Assembly: GCA_046758845.1 (NCBI GenBank)
Contig: JBHIBA010000251.1
Span: 1 to 7,046, forward strand
DNA from: JBHIBA01 sp046758845
GTDB taxonomy: Bacteria > UBA8248 > JACPRG01 > G963555815
Reading direction: 5' to 3'
Length of the DNA stretch: 7,046 bases
In this document: positions 1 to 6,082 of the stretch, in pieces
How positions within the stretch are numbered: the first letter of the stretch is position 1
Layout: every line of letters starts with the position of its first letter
Notes under the pieces: model-generated
Databases searched by the model: none
Seen by the model: the letters and a program-made list of their open reading frames with translations, nothing else
Told to the model about the DNA's origin: nothing
Program-made: the position numbers and the translations under genes

Positions 1-129
1 CAATTTTCCAGCACCCTTTCCCCCAAAAAGGCTTCCGTGAGAATCAAATCCCTTATAGAATGAAATGTTTCTGTCTAGAGAATCGTATCCGGGGCGCGGC
101 GAAACTCCCCCAACCCATCGAGGACCCCC
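1..129 (+). promoter_or_regulatory. Leader region upstream of the Mo-hydroxylase operon, possible promoter
   Basis: The first 90 bases are clearly richer in A+T than the rest of the window, as expected for a promoter region. TAGAAT at 56-61 matches five of six bases of a sigma70-type -10 box (TATAAT). The best-placed -35 candidate, around 33-38 (TTCCGT), is poor, so the promoter would be weak, activator-dependent or read by another sigma factor. A TCTAGA palindrome at 74-79 lies just downstream and could be part of an operator. A Shine-Dalgarno sequence, GAGGA at 120-124, sits five bases before the ATG at 130. No small ORF or RNA gene is visible. The promoter call is tentative; the ribosome binding site is solid. 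Confidence 0.3.
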
Positions 130-1002
130 ATGGGTCGCTTTGAGATCCTGGAACCGGAATCCGTTGATGAGGCCCTGGCCCTGATGGCGAGGGAGGGGGA
201 GGACGTTCCCGTCATGGCGGGCGGAGTGGCCCTGATGATCGTGATCAAGCAGCGCGCCGCCCGGCCCCAGCGGTTGATCAGCCTTCGGAAGTTGGACGGC
301 CTGCGCAGCGTGACTCACGAGGAAGGAACCGGCCTGCGGATCGGCCCTCTCGTCACCCACCGGGCCATCGAGACTTCCCCTCTTGTCCGGGAAAGGTGCC
401 CTGTCTTCGCGGAGGCCGAGCACCTGGTGGGCAACGTCCGGATCCGCAACATGGGCACCATCGGCGGGGAGCTCTGTCACGGCGACCCCCATTCTGACGC
501 CGCGCCCGTGCTGGTGGGGCTCGGGGCCTCCCTTCTCTGTGTCGGCCCCGGCAGCCCATCGAACCGGCGCACCGTTCCCATGGACCAGTTCTTTGTCGAT
601 TACATGGAGACCTCCCTACAGCCGGGCGAGCTGGTGCTGGAGCTGATCATCCCGGACGCGCCGGAAGGCCTCCGGGCGGCTTATCTCAAGCACGTGACCT
701 CCACCTCCACCGACTGGCCGGCCTTGGGGGTTGCAGCTTTCGTCCAAGCAGATCGAGACGGAGGGCCCACCGATCTCCGGCTGGTTCTGGGGTCGGTGGA
801 GTCGAAAGCGCGGGAGATCCCTGGGGTGGCCGATCTGGCGCGCGGCAAGAGCGGGGGAGAGGCTCTTTTCCGAGCGATCGGGGAATACGCCGCCTCTCGG
901 ATCGATCCCATCGACGACGGCCGCGTCTCCCCCTGGTACAAGAAGGAGCTCACCGAGGTCTACGTCCGGCGCGCTTTGGAGCGGGTCTGGCCGGCGAAAT
1001 AG
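130..1002 (+). CDS. FAD-binding (medium) subunit of a xanthine dehydrogenase/CO dehydrogenase-family molybdenum hydroxylase
   Basis: This 290-residue protein is the FAD-carrying electron-transfer subunit (CoxM/XdhB type) of a cytoplasmic molybdenum hydroxylase. It passes electrons from the 2Fe-2S clusters to an acceptor such as NAD+, a quinone or O2. The N-terminal FAD-binding PCMH domain is recognisable from AGG at residues 30-32 and the MGTIGG loop at 108-113, the two flavin-binding turns of the family. DPHSDAAP at 119-126 matches the usual stretch after the second turn. The C-terminal part has the expected ending, with a tyrosine before a charged helix and a VRRAL motif at 279-283. The length is normal. 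There is no insertion of the kind that carries an extra 4Fe-4S cluster in 4-hydroxybenzoyl-CoA reductase. The ATG at 130 follows GAGGA by five bases and gives the usual family N-terminus. The gene opens the operon, and its stop codon overlaps the ribosome binding site of the catalytic subunit. The family call is firm; the electron acceptor and substrate cannot be read from it. Confidence 0.95.
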   Translation: MGRFEILEPESVDEALALMAREGEDVPVMAGGVALMIVIKQRAARPQRLISLRKLDGLRSVTHEEGTGLRIGPLVTHRAIETSPLVRERCPVFAEAEHLVGNVRIRNMGTIGGELCHGDPHSDAAPVLVGLGASLLCVGPGSPSNRRTVPMDQFFVDYMETSLQPGELVLELIIPDAPEGLRAAYLKHVTSTSTDWPALGVAAFVQADRDGGPTDLRLVLGSVESKAREIPGVADLARGKSGGEALFRAIGEYAASRIDPIDDGRVSPWYKKELTEVYVRRALERVWPAK

Positions 1003-1005
1003 GAG
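1001..1005 (+). promoter_or_regulatory. Ribosome binding site that fixes the GTG start of the Mo subunit
   Basis: AGGAG begins inside the TAG stop codon (1000-1002) of the FAD subunit and ends seven bases before GTG at 1013. The reading frame is open back to an ATG at 731, but that would give 94 residues without resemblance to the family, overlapping the FAD subunit in another frame. The ATG at 1006 is in a different frame. The GTG therefore best explains the start and implies coupled translation of the two subunits. Confidence 0.8.
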
Positions 1006-1012
1006 ATGGGCC

Positions 1013-3361
1013 GTGGGAGACGGAACGAAGGCGTTTTCGGTGGTCGGGACTTCCCCCTTGCGGGTGGACGGCGTGGAAAAGGTGAGGGGTCTCTCTCCGT
1101 ATTCCATCAACGCGAAGGTGCCGGGGATGGTACACGCGAAGGTTCTCCGAAGCCGGGTTCCCCACGCCAGGCTTCTCAAAGTGGATGCCTCGCGGGCCGA
1201 GCGGCTCCCCGGGGTCATCGCCGTCCTCACGCGAGACGACCTCGTCAGCGGCGACGACATTCAGCCCTACTACGGGGTCGCCCTGCTTGACCAGCCCGTC
1301 GTCGCCATCGATAAGGCGCGCTACGTGGGAGACCCGGTGGCCGCCGTGGCGGCGGTCGATGCGGAGACCGCCGAGGAGGCGCTGGAGCTCATCGATGTGG
1401 AATACGAGGAGTTGCCCGGCGTTTTCGATTCCCGCGAGGCCGCCGCAGAAGGCGCACCGATCCTCCACGATGAGTTTCGGATGCCCGAGCGCAGTTATGG
1501 GGATCTGGCGAGCCTCAACAGCGTTGCGGGGACGAACATCTGTCACTGCTTCAAGCTGCGCCGCGGGGACATCGAACGAGGCTTCCGGGAGTCGGAGGAG
1601 GTCTTTGAAGACGACTACTTCTGTCCCACGACGCAGCACATGGCGATGGAGCCTCACGTGTGCATCGCTCAGTGGGACCACGCCGGGAAGCTGACGCTCT
1701 GGGACGGGACGCAGAATCCCTTCACCGTCCGGACCGTGCTCTCGAACTTCTTCCGGATTCCGGTGACGAAGATCCGAATCATCGTCCCCCACCTGGGCTC
1801 GGGTTACGGGGGCAAGACGTATCCCAAGCTGGAGCCCATTGCGGCGATGCTGGCCAAGAAGGCGCAGAGACCGGTGCGGTTGGAGCTGACCCGGGAGGAG
1901 GTCTTTCTGACGGTGACGAAGAACGGGGCCTGGGTGAACCTCCGGACCGGGGTCAAGAAGGACGGTCGGCTTCACGCGCGCAAGGTCACGATCCACTGGG
2001 ATATCGGAGCGTACGCCGACATCTCTCCCCGCGTCGTGAAAAACGCGGGATATGTCGCAGCGGGCCCGTATGAGATCCCGCACGTCCACGTAGATTCCTA
2101 TTGCATTTACACCAACAAACCGCCGGGCGGGGCCTTCCGGGGATTCGGCGTTCCGAAGGTGGCCTGGGCGTTTGAATCGCAGATGGACGACATCGCCGGG
2201 GGCCTGGGGTTGGACCCGTTGGAGTTCCGGCTGAAGAACGTGGTGGGGGAGGGATCGACCTTCGCCACGGGATCGCGGCTTCACAGCGTCGGGTTCAAGC
2301 AGGTTCTCGAGAAGACGGCGGAGGCCATCGGGTGGGGGAAGCCCAGCGAGCCCTCCCCAACCGGAAAGCCCAGGGGCAAAGGCATCGCCTGCATCATCAA
2401 GAGCACTCTCACCCCCTCAACCTCATCCGCTGCCGTCAAGGTCAACGAGGATGGGTCGGTGTCCCTGCTTTCGAGCACCATCGAAATGGGGCAGGGGGCC
2501 GATACGGTCCTGTCTCAAATCGTGGCCGAAGAGCTGGGGGTCCCTCTTTCTTCCGTCTCCCGCGTCACACCCGACACCGATGTGACCCCTTACGACCTGT
2601 CGACCAGCAGCAGCCGCTCGACGTTCCACATGGGGACGGCGGTCCGCTTGGCGGCCATCGACGCGCGCAATCAGCTTTTCGGGCTTGCGGCCGAGATGCT
2701 GGAGGTGAGCCCGGAGGACCTGGTAGCCGCTGATGGGAGGATCTTCGTGCGGGGAAATCCCCAGCGGGGCCTCAGCATCGAGGAGGTGGTCCAGAACCAC
2801 TTCAATATGAAAGGGGGGAACGTCCTGGGCCGCGGAGTCATGAAGACCGAGGGGGGAAAGCTCGACAAGGAGACGGGGCAGGCCGAGATTACCACCGCCT
2901 TCTGGTTTGTCGGGGCCTGCGGCGCCGAGGTGGAGGTGGATACCGAGACCGGGGAAGTGAAGATCCTCAACTTCGTGAACGCCGTGGACGTCGGCCGGGC
3001 CATCCACCCGGCGCACTGCCTGGGGCAGATCGGCGGCGCCGCCGCCCAGGGGATCGGGCAGACCTTCTACGAGGAGCTCAAGTTCGATAACGGCCAGCCG
3101 ACGAACCCCAACCTGCTGGACTACGCCTTGCCCTCCTTCCAGGAAACGCCCGACCGCTTCACCTCCATCATCGTCGAGAACCCCCACGAGAAGGGCCCTT
3201 ACGGGGCGAAGGGAGTGGGAGAGTCATCCATCGGCCCCACGGCCCCGGCCATCGCCAACGCCATCTGTCGCGCCGTGGGCGTGCGGCCCAAGCGCCTGCC
3301 CATGACGCCGGAGTCCATCCTGCGCTTGCTCCGCGAGAAGGAAGGGGGGAAGGCGTCATGA
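1013..3361 (+). CDS. Molybdopterin-binding catalytic (large) subunit of a xanthine dehydrogenase-family molybdenum hydroxylase
   Basis: This 782-residue protein is the catalytic subunit, holding the Mo-pterin cofactor that hydroxylates a carbon of an N-heterocycle or aldehyde with water-derived oxygen. The N-terminal a/b-hammerhead domain is followed by YVGDPVAAV at 104-112. Mo-site loops are visible as QHMAMEPH at 208-215, LGSGYGGK at 261-268, GGAFRGFG at 372-379 and EMGQG at 491-495. The GVGE motif at 734-737 supplies the catalytic Glu (E737). R376 in the FRGFG loop matches the Arg that orients substrate in xanthine dehydrogenase. The residue after GGK is T269, where classical xanthine dehydrogenases have the purine-contacting Glu. 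The 370s loop does not match the AYXCSFR signature of form I CO dehydrogenase or the AYRGAGR of form II. Xanthine and CO are therefore not favoured as substrates. The length is typical for the family. The GTG start is set by the AGGAG at 1001-1005, and the 3' end overlaps the 2Fe-2S gene by four bases. Family assignment is firm; the substrate is unknown. Confidence 0.95.
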   Translation: MGDGTKAFSVVGTSPLRVDGVEKVRGLSPYSINAKVPGMVHAKVLRSRVPHARLLKVDASRAERLPGVIAVLTRDDLVSGDDIQPYYGVALLDQPVVAIDKARYVGDPVAAVAAVDAETAEEALELIDVEYEELPGVFDSREAAAEGAPILHDEFRMPERSYGDLASLNSVAGTNICHCFKLRRGDIERGFRESEEVFEDDYFCPTTQHMAMEPHVCIAQWDHAGKLTLWDGTQNPFTVRTVLSNFFRIPVTKIRIIVPHLGSGYGGKTYPKLEPIAAMLAKKAQRPVRLELTREEVFLTVTKNGAWVNLRTGVKKDGRLHARKVTIHWDIGAYADISPRVVKNAGYVAAGPYEIPHVHVDSYCIYTNKPPGGAFRGFGVPKVAWAFESQMDDIAGGLGLDPLEFRLKNVVGEGSTFATGSRLHSVGFKQVLEKTAEAIGWGKPSEPSPTGKPRGKGIACIIKSTLTPSTSSAAVKVNEDGSVSLLSSTIEMGQGADTVLSQIVAEELGVPLSSVSRVTPDTDVTPYDLSTSSSRSTFHMGTAVRLAAIDARNQLFGLAAEMLEVSPEDLVAADGRIFVRGNPQRGLSIEEVVQNHFNMKGGNVLGRGVMKTEGGKLDKETGQAEITTAFWFVGACGAEVEVDTETGEVKILNFVNAVDVGRAIHPAHCLGQIGGAAAQGIGQTFYEELKFDNGQPTNPNLLDYALPSFQETPDRFTSIIVENPHEKGPYGAKGVGESSIGPTAPAIANAICRAVGVRPKRLPMTPESILRLLREKEGGKAS

Positions 3362-3825
3362 GCGGTCGTCCCCTAAAACTCTCGGTGAACGGAAAGCCCC
3401 TGGAACTCACGGTTCCGGACCATCGGCTCCTGCTCGACCTGCTGCGAAATGACCTCGACCTGGTGGCGACCAAAGAGACCTGCGGCCTGGGCGCCTGCGG
3501 GGCCTGCACCGTCCTCCTGGACGGGGAGCCCATCGCCTCGTGCATCACCCTCGCCCGCTACGCCGAGGGCCGGGAAGTCACAACCCTCGAGGGGATCGCG
3601 TCAGGAGACGACCTCCATGCCGTGCAGAAGGCCTTTCTGGAGTTCAACGCCTTCCAATGCGCCTTCTGCACCCCGGGGATGATCATGATGGCGTGCGCCC
3701 TGCTGAAAGAAAACCCGCGTCCCTCGGAGGCCGAGATCCGGGACTACATGGCCGGGAACATCTGCCGCTGCACGACGTACCACGAGATCATCCACGCCAT
3801 CGCGGAGGCCCACCGCTTCGCCTGA
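3358..3825 (+). CDS. 2Fe-2S (small) subunit of the molybdenum hydroxylase
   Basis: This 155-residue protein carries the two [2Fe-2S] clusters that relay electrons from the Mo site to FAD. The plant-ferredoxin-like N-terminal domain has ligands C42, C47, C50 and C62 in the pattern CGLGACGAC followed by SC. The helical C-terminal domain has C101 and C104 in QCAFCTPG, and C136 and C138 in GNICRC. All eight cysteines are present, so both clusters should form. Length and domain order match the CoxS/XdhC-type small subunits. Its ATG overlaps the TGA of the catalytic subunit (ATGA at 3358-3361), with a GA-rich Shine-Dalgarno stretch at about 3341-3353. This points to translational coupling and equal subunit production. 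It completes a three-gene set in FAD-Mo-FeS order. It has no signal peptide, so the enzyme should be cytoplasmic. Confidence 0.97.
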   Translation: MSGRPLKLSVNGKPLELTVPDHRLLLDLLRNDLDLVATKETCGLGACGACTVLLDGEPIASCITLARYAEGREVTTLEGIASGDDLHAVQKAFLEFNAFQCAFCTPGMIMMACALLKENPRPSEAEIRDYMAGNICRCTTYHEIIHAIAEAHRFA

Positions 3826-3833
3826 AGGGGATC

Positions 3834-5270
3834 ATGACGAACCGCCGAGAAGTGGACACGGTCATTCGGAACGCCCACGTCGTGACGCCTTCCGGGGTTT
3901 TGCGGGAATCGGCCGTGGCGATCGACAAGGGCCGCATCGCGGCCATCGGCGACAACGGTTTTCTCCCGCCCGCCCGAAAGACCATCCAGGGAAGCGGGAA
4001 TTACCTTCTCCCCGGCGTCATCGACCCCCATACCCACCCGGGCCCCTACCGCCCCTTCGAGGACGACGTCGCCTCGGAAACCCAAAGCGCCGCAGCCGGG
4101 GGCGTGACCACAGTCGTTGGGATCGTCAAGAGCACCCGGTTGGGCCAGCCCTACAAAAAATTCACAGAGCCGGGCGACGTGGTCTCGTACGCCGAGGTTT
4201 TTCCCCGGGCGCGGGACATCATCAATGAGCGGGCTTTCGTGGACATGGCCCTCACCTTTGCCATCGTATCGGACGACCACGCCAGAGAGATCCCGATCTA
4301 CGTGAAGGAGTGCGGGGTCACGTCCTTCAAGTTCTACCTCGGCTACGCCACGCCGACGCGCTGGTCCGCACGGATCGGCCTGCCCACGGCATGGGATGAC
4401 GGGTGCCTCTTCCTGGGACTCGAGGCGGTCGCCCGGGCCGGGGGAGTCGCCCCCTTCCACGCCGAGAACCGCCAGGTGGCGCGCATCCTCCAGAAACGCG
4501 TGATTGCGGCCGGCAAAAAGGACCTCGCGGCCTGGGAGGAGGCCTCGCCGGACTTCTTGGAGGCCGTGGACATCCTGAAGGTGGGGTTCTTCGCCAAACT
4601 CCTCGGCTGTCACGTGTACGCCGTCCACTTGAATTCCCGGATGGGGCTGGAGACGGTCAAGAAGGTCCGCTCGGAGGGGACCCGCATAACGGCTGAGGTC
4701 TGCACCCAATATCTGACCCTCTCGAAACATGACTGGCCCTTTCCCGGCGCCATGGCCGTCAACCACCCCCCCATCCGCGACGAGACCAATGCGGACGCCC
4801 TTTGGGAAGGACTCGCCCAGGGCGATATCCAGTGTGTTGGCACGGACCACGTCCCCGGCTTTCGCGAGGAGATCGTCAATGAGGACGATGTCTGGCGGTC
4901 CGCCTCCGGGATGACGGGGACCGAGACCCTGTTGCCGCTGATCTTGAGCGAAGGGGTGAACCGGGGGAGGATCACCATCGAGCGCGCCGCTCAGGTCTGC
5001 TCCGAGAACATCGCGAGGGCGCTTCACCTGTACCCCCGAAAGGGGGCCATCCAGATCGGCTCGGACGCGGACCTCGTCCTGGTGGACCTGAACGAGAGGC
5101 GGACGGTTCGAGGAAAAGATCTCCACACGGCCTCGAATTTCTGCGTCTACGAGGGGCGCGAGCTCACGGGCTGGCCCGTCCTGACGATGCTCCGCGGAGA
5201 GGTCGTCATGGAGAAAGGAAAGTTGGTCGGGGAGCCGCGGGGACGGTACCTCCACCGCCATCCGGACTGA
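3834..5270 (+). CDS. Cyclic amidohydrolase of the hydantoinase/dihydropyrimidinase family
   Basis: This 478-residue cytoplasmic enzyme should hydrolyse a cyclic amide, imide or ureide bond. The binuclear metal site is complete: H66 and H68 in DPHTHPG, the Lys that is carboxylated in this family (K166 in SFKFY), H209 in FHAEN, H265 in VHLNS and D338 in GTDH. Y171, five residues after K166, matches the transition-state-stabilising Tyr of D-hydantoinases and dihydropyrimidinases, which favours that group over allantoinase or dihydroorotase. NHPPIRDE at 310-317 and the C-terminal GSDADLVLVD at 409-418 are also family features, and the length is typical. The ATG at 3834 is chosen because it lies just after the 2Fe-2S gene stop (3823-3825) with GAAGGGG at 3824-3830, a slightly close ribosome binding site. 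The frame is open upstream, but only over the preceding gene. Eight intervening bases place it in the same operon as the Mo hydroxylase. The likely role is opening a ring that the Mo enzyme has oxidised (inference). TDHVPG where TDHAPF or TDHCPF is common hints at an unusual substrate pocket. Allantoinase-like activity is not excluded. Confidence 0.9.
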   Translation: MTNRREVDTVIRNAHVVTPSGVLRESAVAIDKGRIAAIGDNGFLPPARKTIQGSGNYLLPGVIDPHTHPGPYRPFEDDVASETQSAAAGGVTTVVGIVKSTRLGQPYKKFTEPGDVVSYAEVFPRARDIINERAFVDMALTFAIVSDDHAREIPIYVKECGVTSFKFYLGYATPTRWSARIGLPTAWDDGCLFLGLEAVARAGGVAPFHAENRQVARILQKRVIAAGKKDLAAWEEASPDFLEAVDILKVGFFAKLLGCHVYAVHLNSRMGLETVKKVRSEGTRITAEVCTQYLTLSKHDWPFPGAMAVNHPPIRDETNADALWEGLAQGDIQCVGTDHVPGFREEIVNEDDVWRSASGMTGTETLLPLILSEGVNRGRITIERAAQVCSENIARALHLYPRKGAIQIGSDADLVLVDLNERRTVRGKDLHTASNFCVYEGRELTGWPVLTMLRGEVVMEKGKLVGEPRGRYLHRHPD

Positions 5271-5292
5271 ATTCAGGGGGCGGGAGCCGGAC

Positions 5293-5312
5293 GGGAAGGT
5301 TTTCGCCTTTTC
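5293..5312 (+). terminator. Weak hairpin in the gap before the DUF1989 gene, possible attenuator or terminator
   Basis: GGGAAGG at 5293-5299 can pair with CCTTTTC at 5306-5312 around a six-base loop. This gives seven pairs, two of them G-T. A short T-rich stretch (ATTTATT, 5314-5320) follows, but it is not a clean T tract. It is the only hairpin I found in the 78-base gap. It may reduce read-through from the upstream genes or simply be an mRNA structure. It is too weak to call an operon end. Confidence 0.2.
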
Positions 5313-5348
5313 CATTTATTCCCCCACGCTTGAGAGGAGACCGACTTC

Positions 5349-5978
5349 ATGAGCGCAGAAGCCGCCCAAGTCCCGGGAAAAGTCCTCGAGGACAAGATCA
5401 TCGAACCTCGGGGGTATTACGCGGGTGAGGTCCGCAAGGGAGAGGTATTCCGAATCATTGACATCGAGGGGCAGCAGGTGGCGGACTTCGTTTGCTTCAA
5501 CCTGAATCGGTTGGAGGAGAAGCTCTCCCCCCCCAACACCGCGAACCTGAACCGTCAGGTGTTTCCCGGCGTGGGGTACACACTGTTCTCCGACGAGGCG
5601 GGCGAGCTCATGACCATCGTCGCCGATACCTGCGGCACGCATGACATGCTGGCGGGGGCCTGTTCCCGCTTCACCAACGAGCGCCGATACGGCGTCGCGA
5701 ACACCCCTAACTGCCGGGACAACTTCGCCGAAGCCGTCAAGCCCTGGGGGATCACCTGGAAGCAGATCCCTTACAACATGAACGTGTTTATGAATTGCCC
5801 CATCCAGACCGACGGAACGTTCACCATTGAGGAGCCGAAGTCGAAGGCGGGAGATTATATCGATTTCCAGGCGGACATGGACGTCCTGGTGGCCATGTCC
5901 AATTGCCCCCAGGAGCGAAATCCCTGCAACGCCTTCCGGCTGAAACCGATGAGGGCAGTCCGCTACAGGCCCGACTGA
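5349..5978 (+). CDS. DUF1989 family protein (urea carboxylase-associated / carboxyguanidine deiminase-like)
   Basis: This 209-residue protein belongs to the DUF1989 family, long annotated as urea carboxylase- or urea amidolyase-associated protein. In guanidine assimilation, a pair of such proteins (CgdA and CgdB) is known as carboxyguanidine deiminase, acting between guanidine carboxylase and allophanate hydrolase. The fold signature is visible in order: GEVFRIIDIEGQQVADF at 31-47, CGTHDMLAGAC at 95-105, NCRDNF at 121-126, YNMNVFMNCP at 142-151 and SNCPQERNPCN at 184-194. The conserved C95, H98, D99, C186 and C193 suggest an intact active or metal site, though the catalytic residues are inferred from conservation alone. 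The length is normal. The ATG at 5349 lies nine bases after AGGAG (5335-5339). No carboxylase, second DUF1989 gene or allophanate hydrolase is in the window, so it may be a homomer on another substrate, such as an amidino or ureido product of the upstream enzymes. Family is firm; function is inferred. Confidence 0.9.
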   Translation: MSAEAAQVPGKVLEDKIIEPRGYYAGEVRKGEVFRIIDIEGQQVADFVCFNLNRLEEKLSPPNTANLNRQVFPGVGYTLFSDEAGELMTIVADTCGTHDMLAGACSRFTNERRYGVANTPNCRDNFAEAVKPWGITWKQIPYNMNVFMNCPIQTDGTFTIEEPKSKAGDYIDFQADMDVLVAMSNCPQERNPCNAFRLKPMRAVRYRPD

Positions 5979-6069
5979 GGACCCCGACGAACCTTGTATC
6001 GGACCCCCCGGCGCGGCGCTCCGGGCCGCTGTTTGAAGACGCTCGGCCCGACATCCTTCGGTCCACGTC

Positions 6070-6074
6070 AAGGG
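6070..6074 (+). promoter_or_regulatory. Ribosome binding site supporting a TTG start for the M28 hydrolase
   Basis: AAGGG ends eight bases before TTG at 6083, in the frame of the M28 gene. No in-frame ATG or GTG lies between the DUF1989 stop (5976-5978) and this point, only a CTG at 6029. The protein becomes recognisably M28-like right after the TTG. This supports the TTG over the far upstream ATG at 5903, which lies inside the DUF1989 gene. Confidence 0.5.
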
Positions 6075-6082
6075 CCAACCGG

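Noticed and set aside
731..1012. Upstream extension of the Mo subunit reading frame to an ATG at 731
   Set aside because: It overlaps most of the last third of the FAD subunit, the extra residues have no family resemblance, and a GTG with a good ribosome binding site lies at the expected N-terminus.
950..2284. Antisense ORF of 444 codons opposite the Mo catalytic subunit
   Set aside because: It is a shadow of the firmly identified + strand gene, with an Arg/His/Pro-rich composition and no domain signal.
130..3825. Aerobic CO dehydrogenase (coxMLS) by gene order and subunit sizes
   Set aside because: The FAD-Mo-FeS order matches coxMSL-like sets only loosely. The catalytic subunit lacks the AYXCSFR active-site loop of form I and the AYRGAGR of form II.
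3540..3833. Upstream extension of the hydantoinase frame into the 2Fe-2S gene
   Set aside because: The extra residues are a frame-shifted reading of the 2Fe-2S subunit. The ATG at 3834 directly follows the stop of that gene and gives the usual start of the amidohydrolase.
3744..5315. Long antisense ORF of 523 codons opposite the hydantoinase
   Set aside because: Long open antisense frames are common in GC-rich genes because stop codons are rare there. The translation has no recognisable domain, while the + strand gene has a full catalytic motif set.
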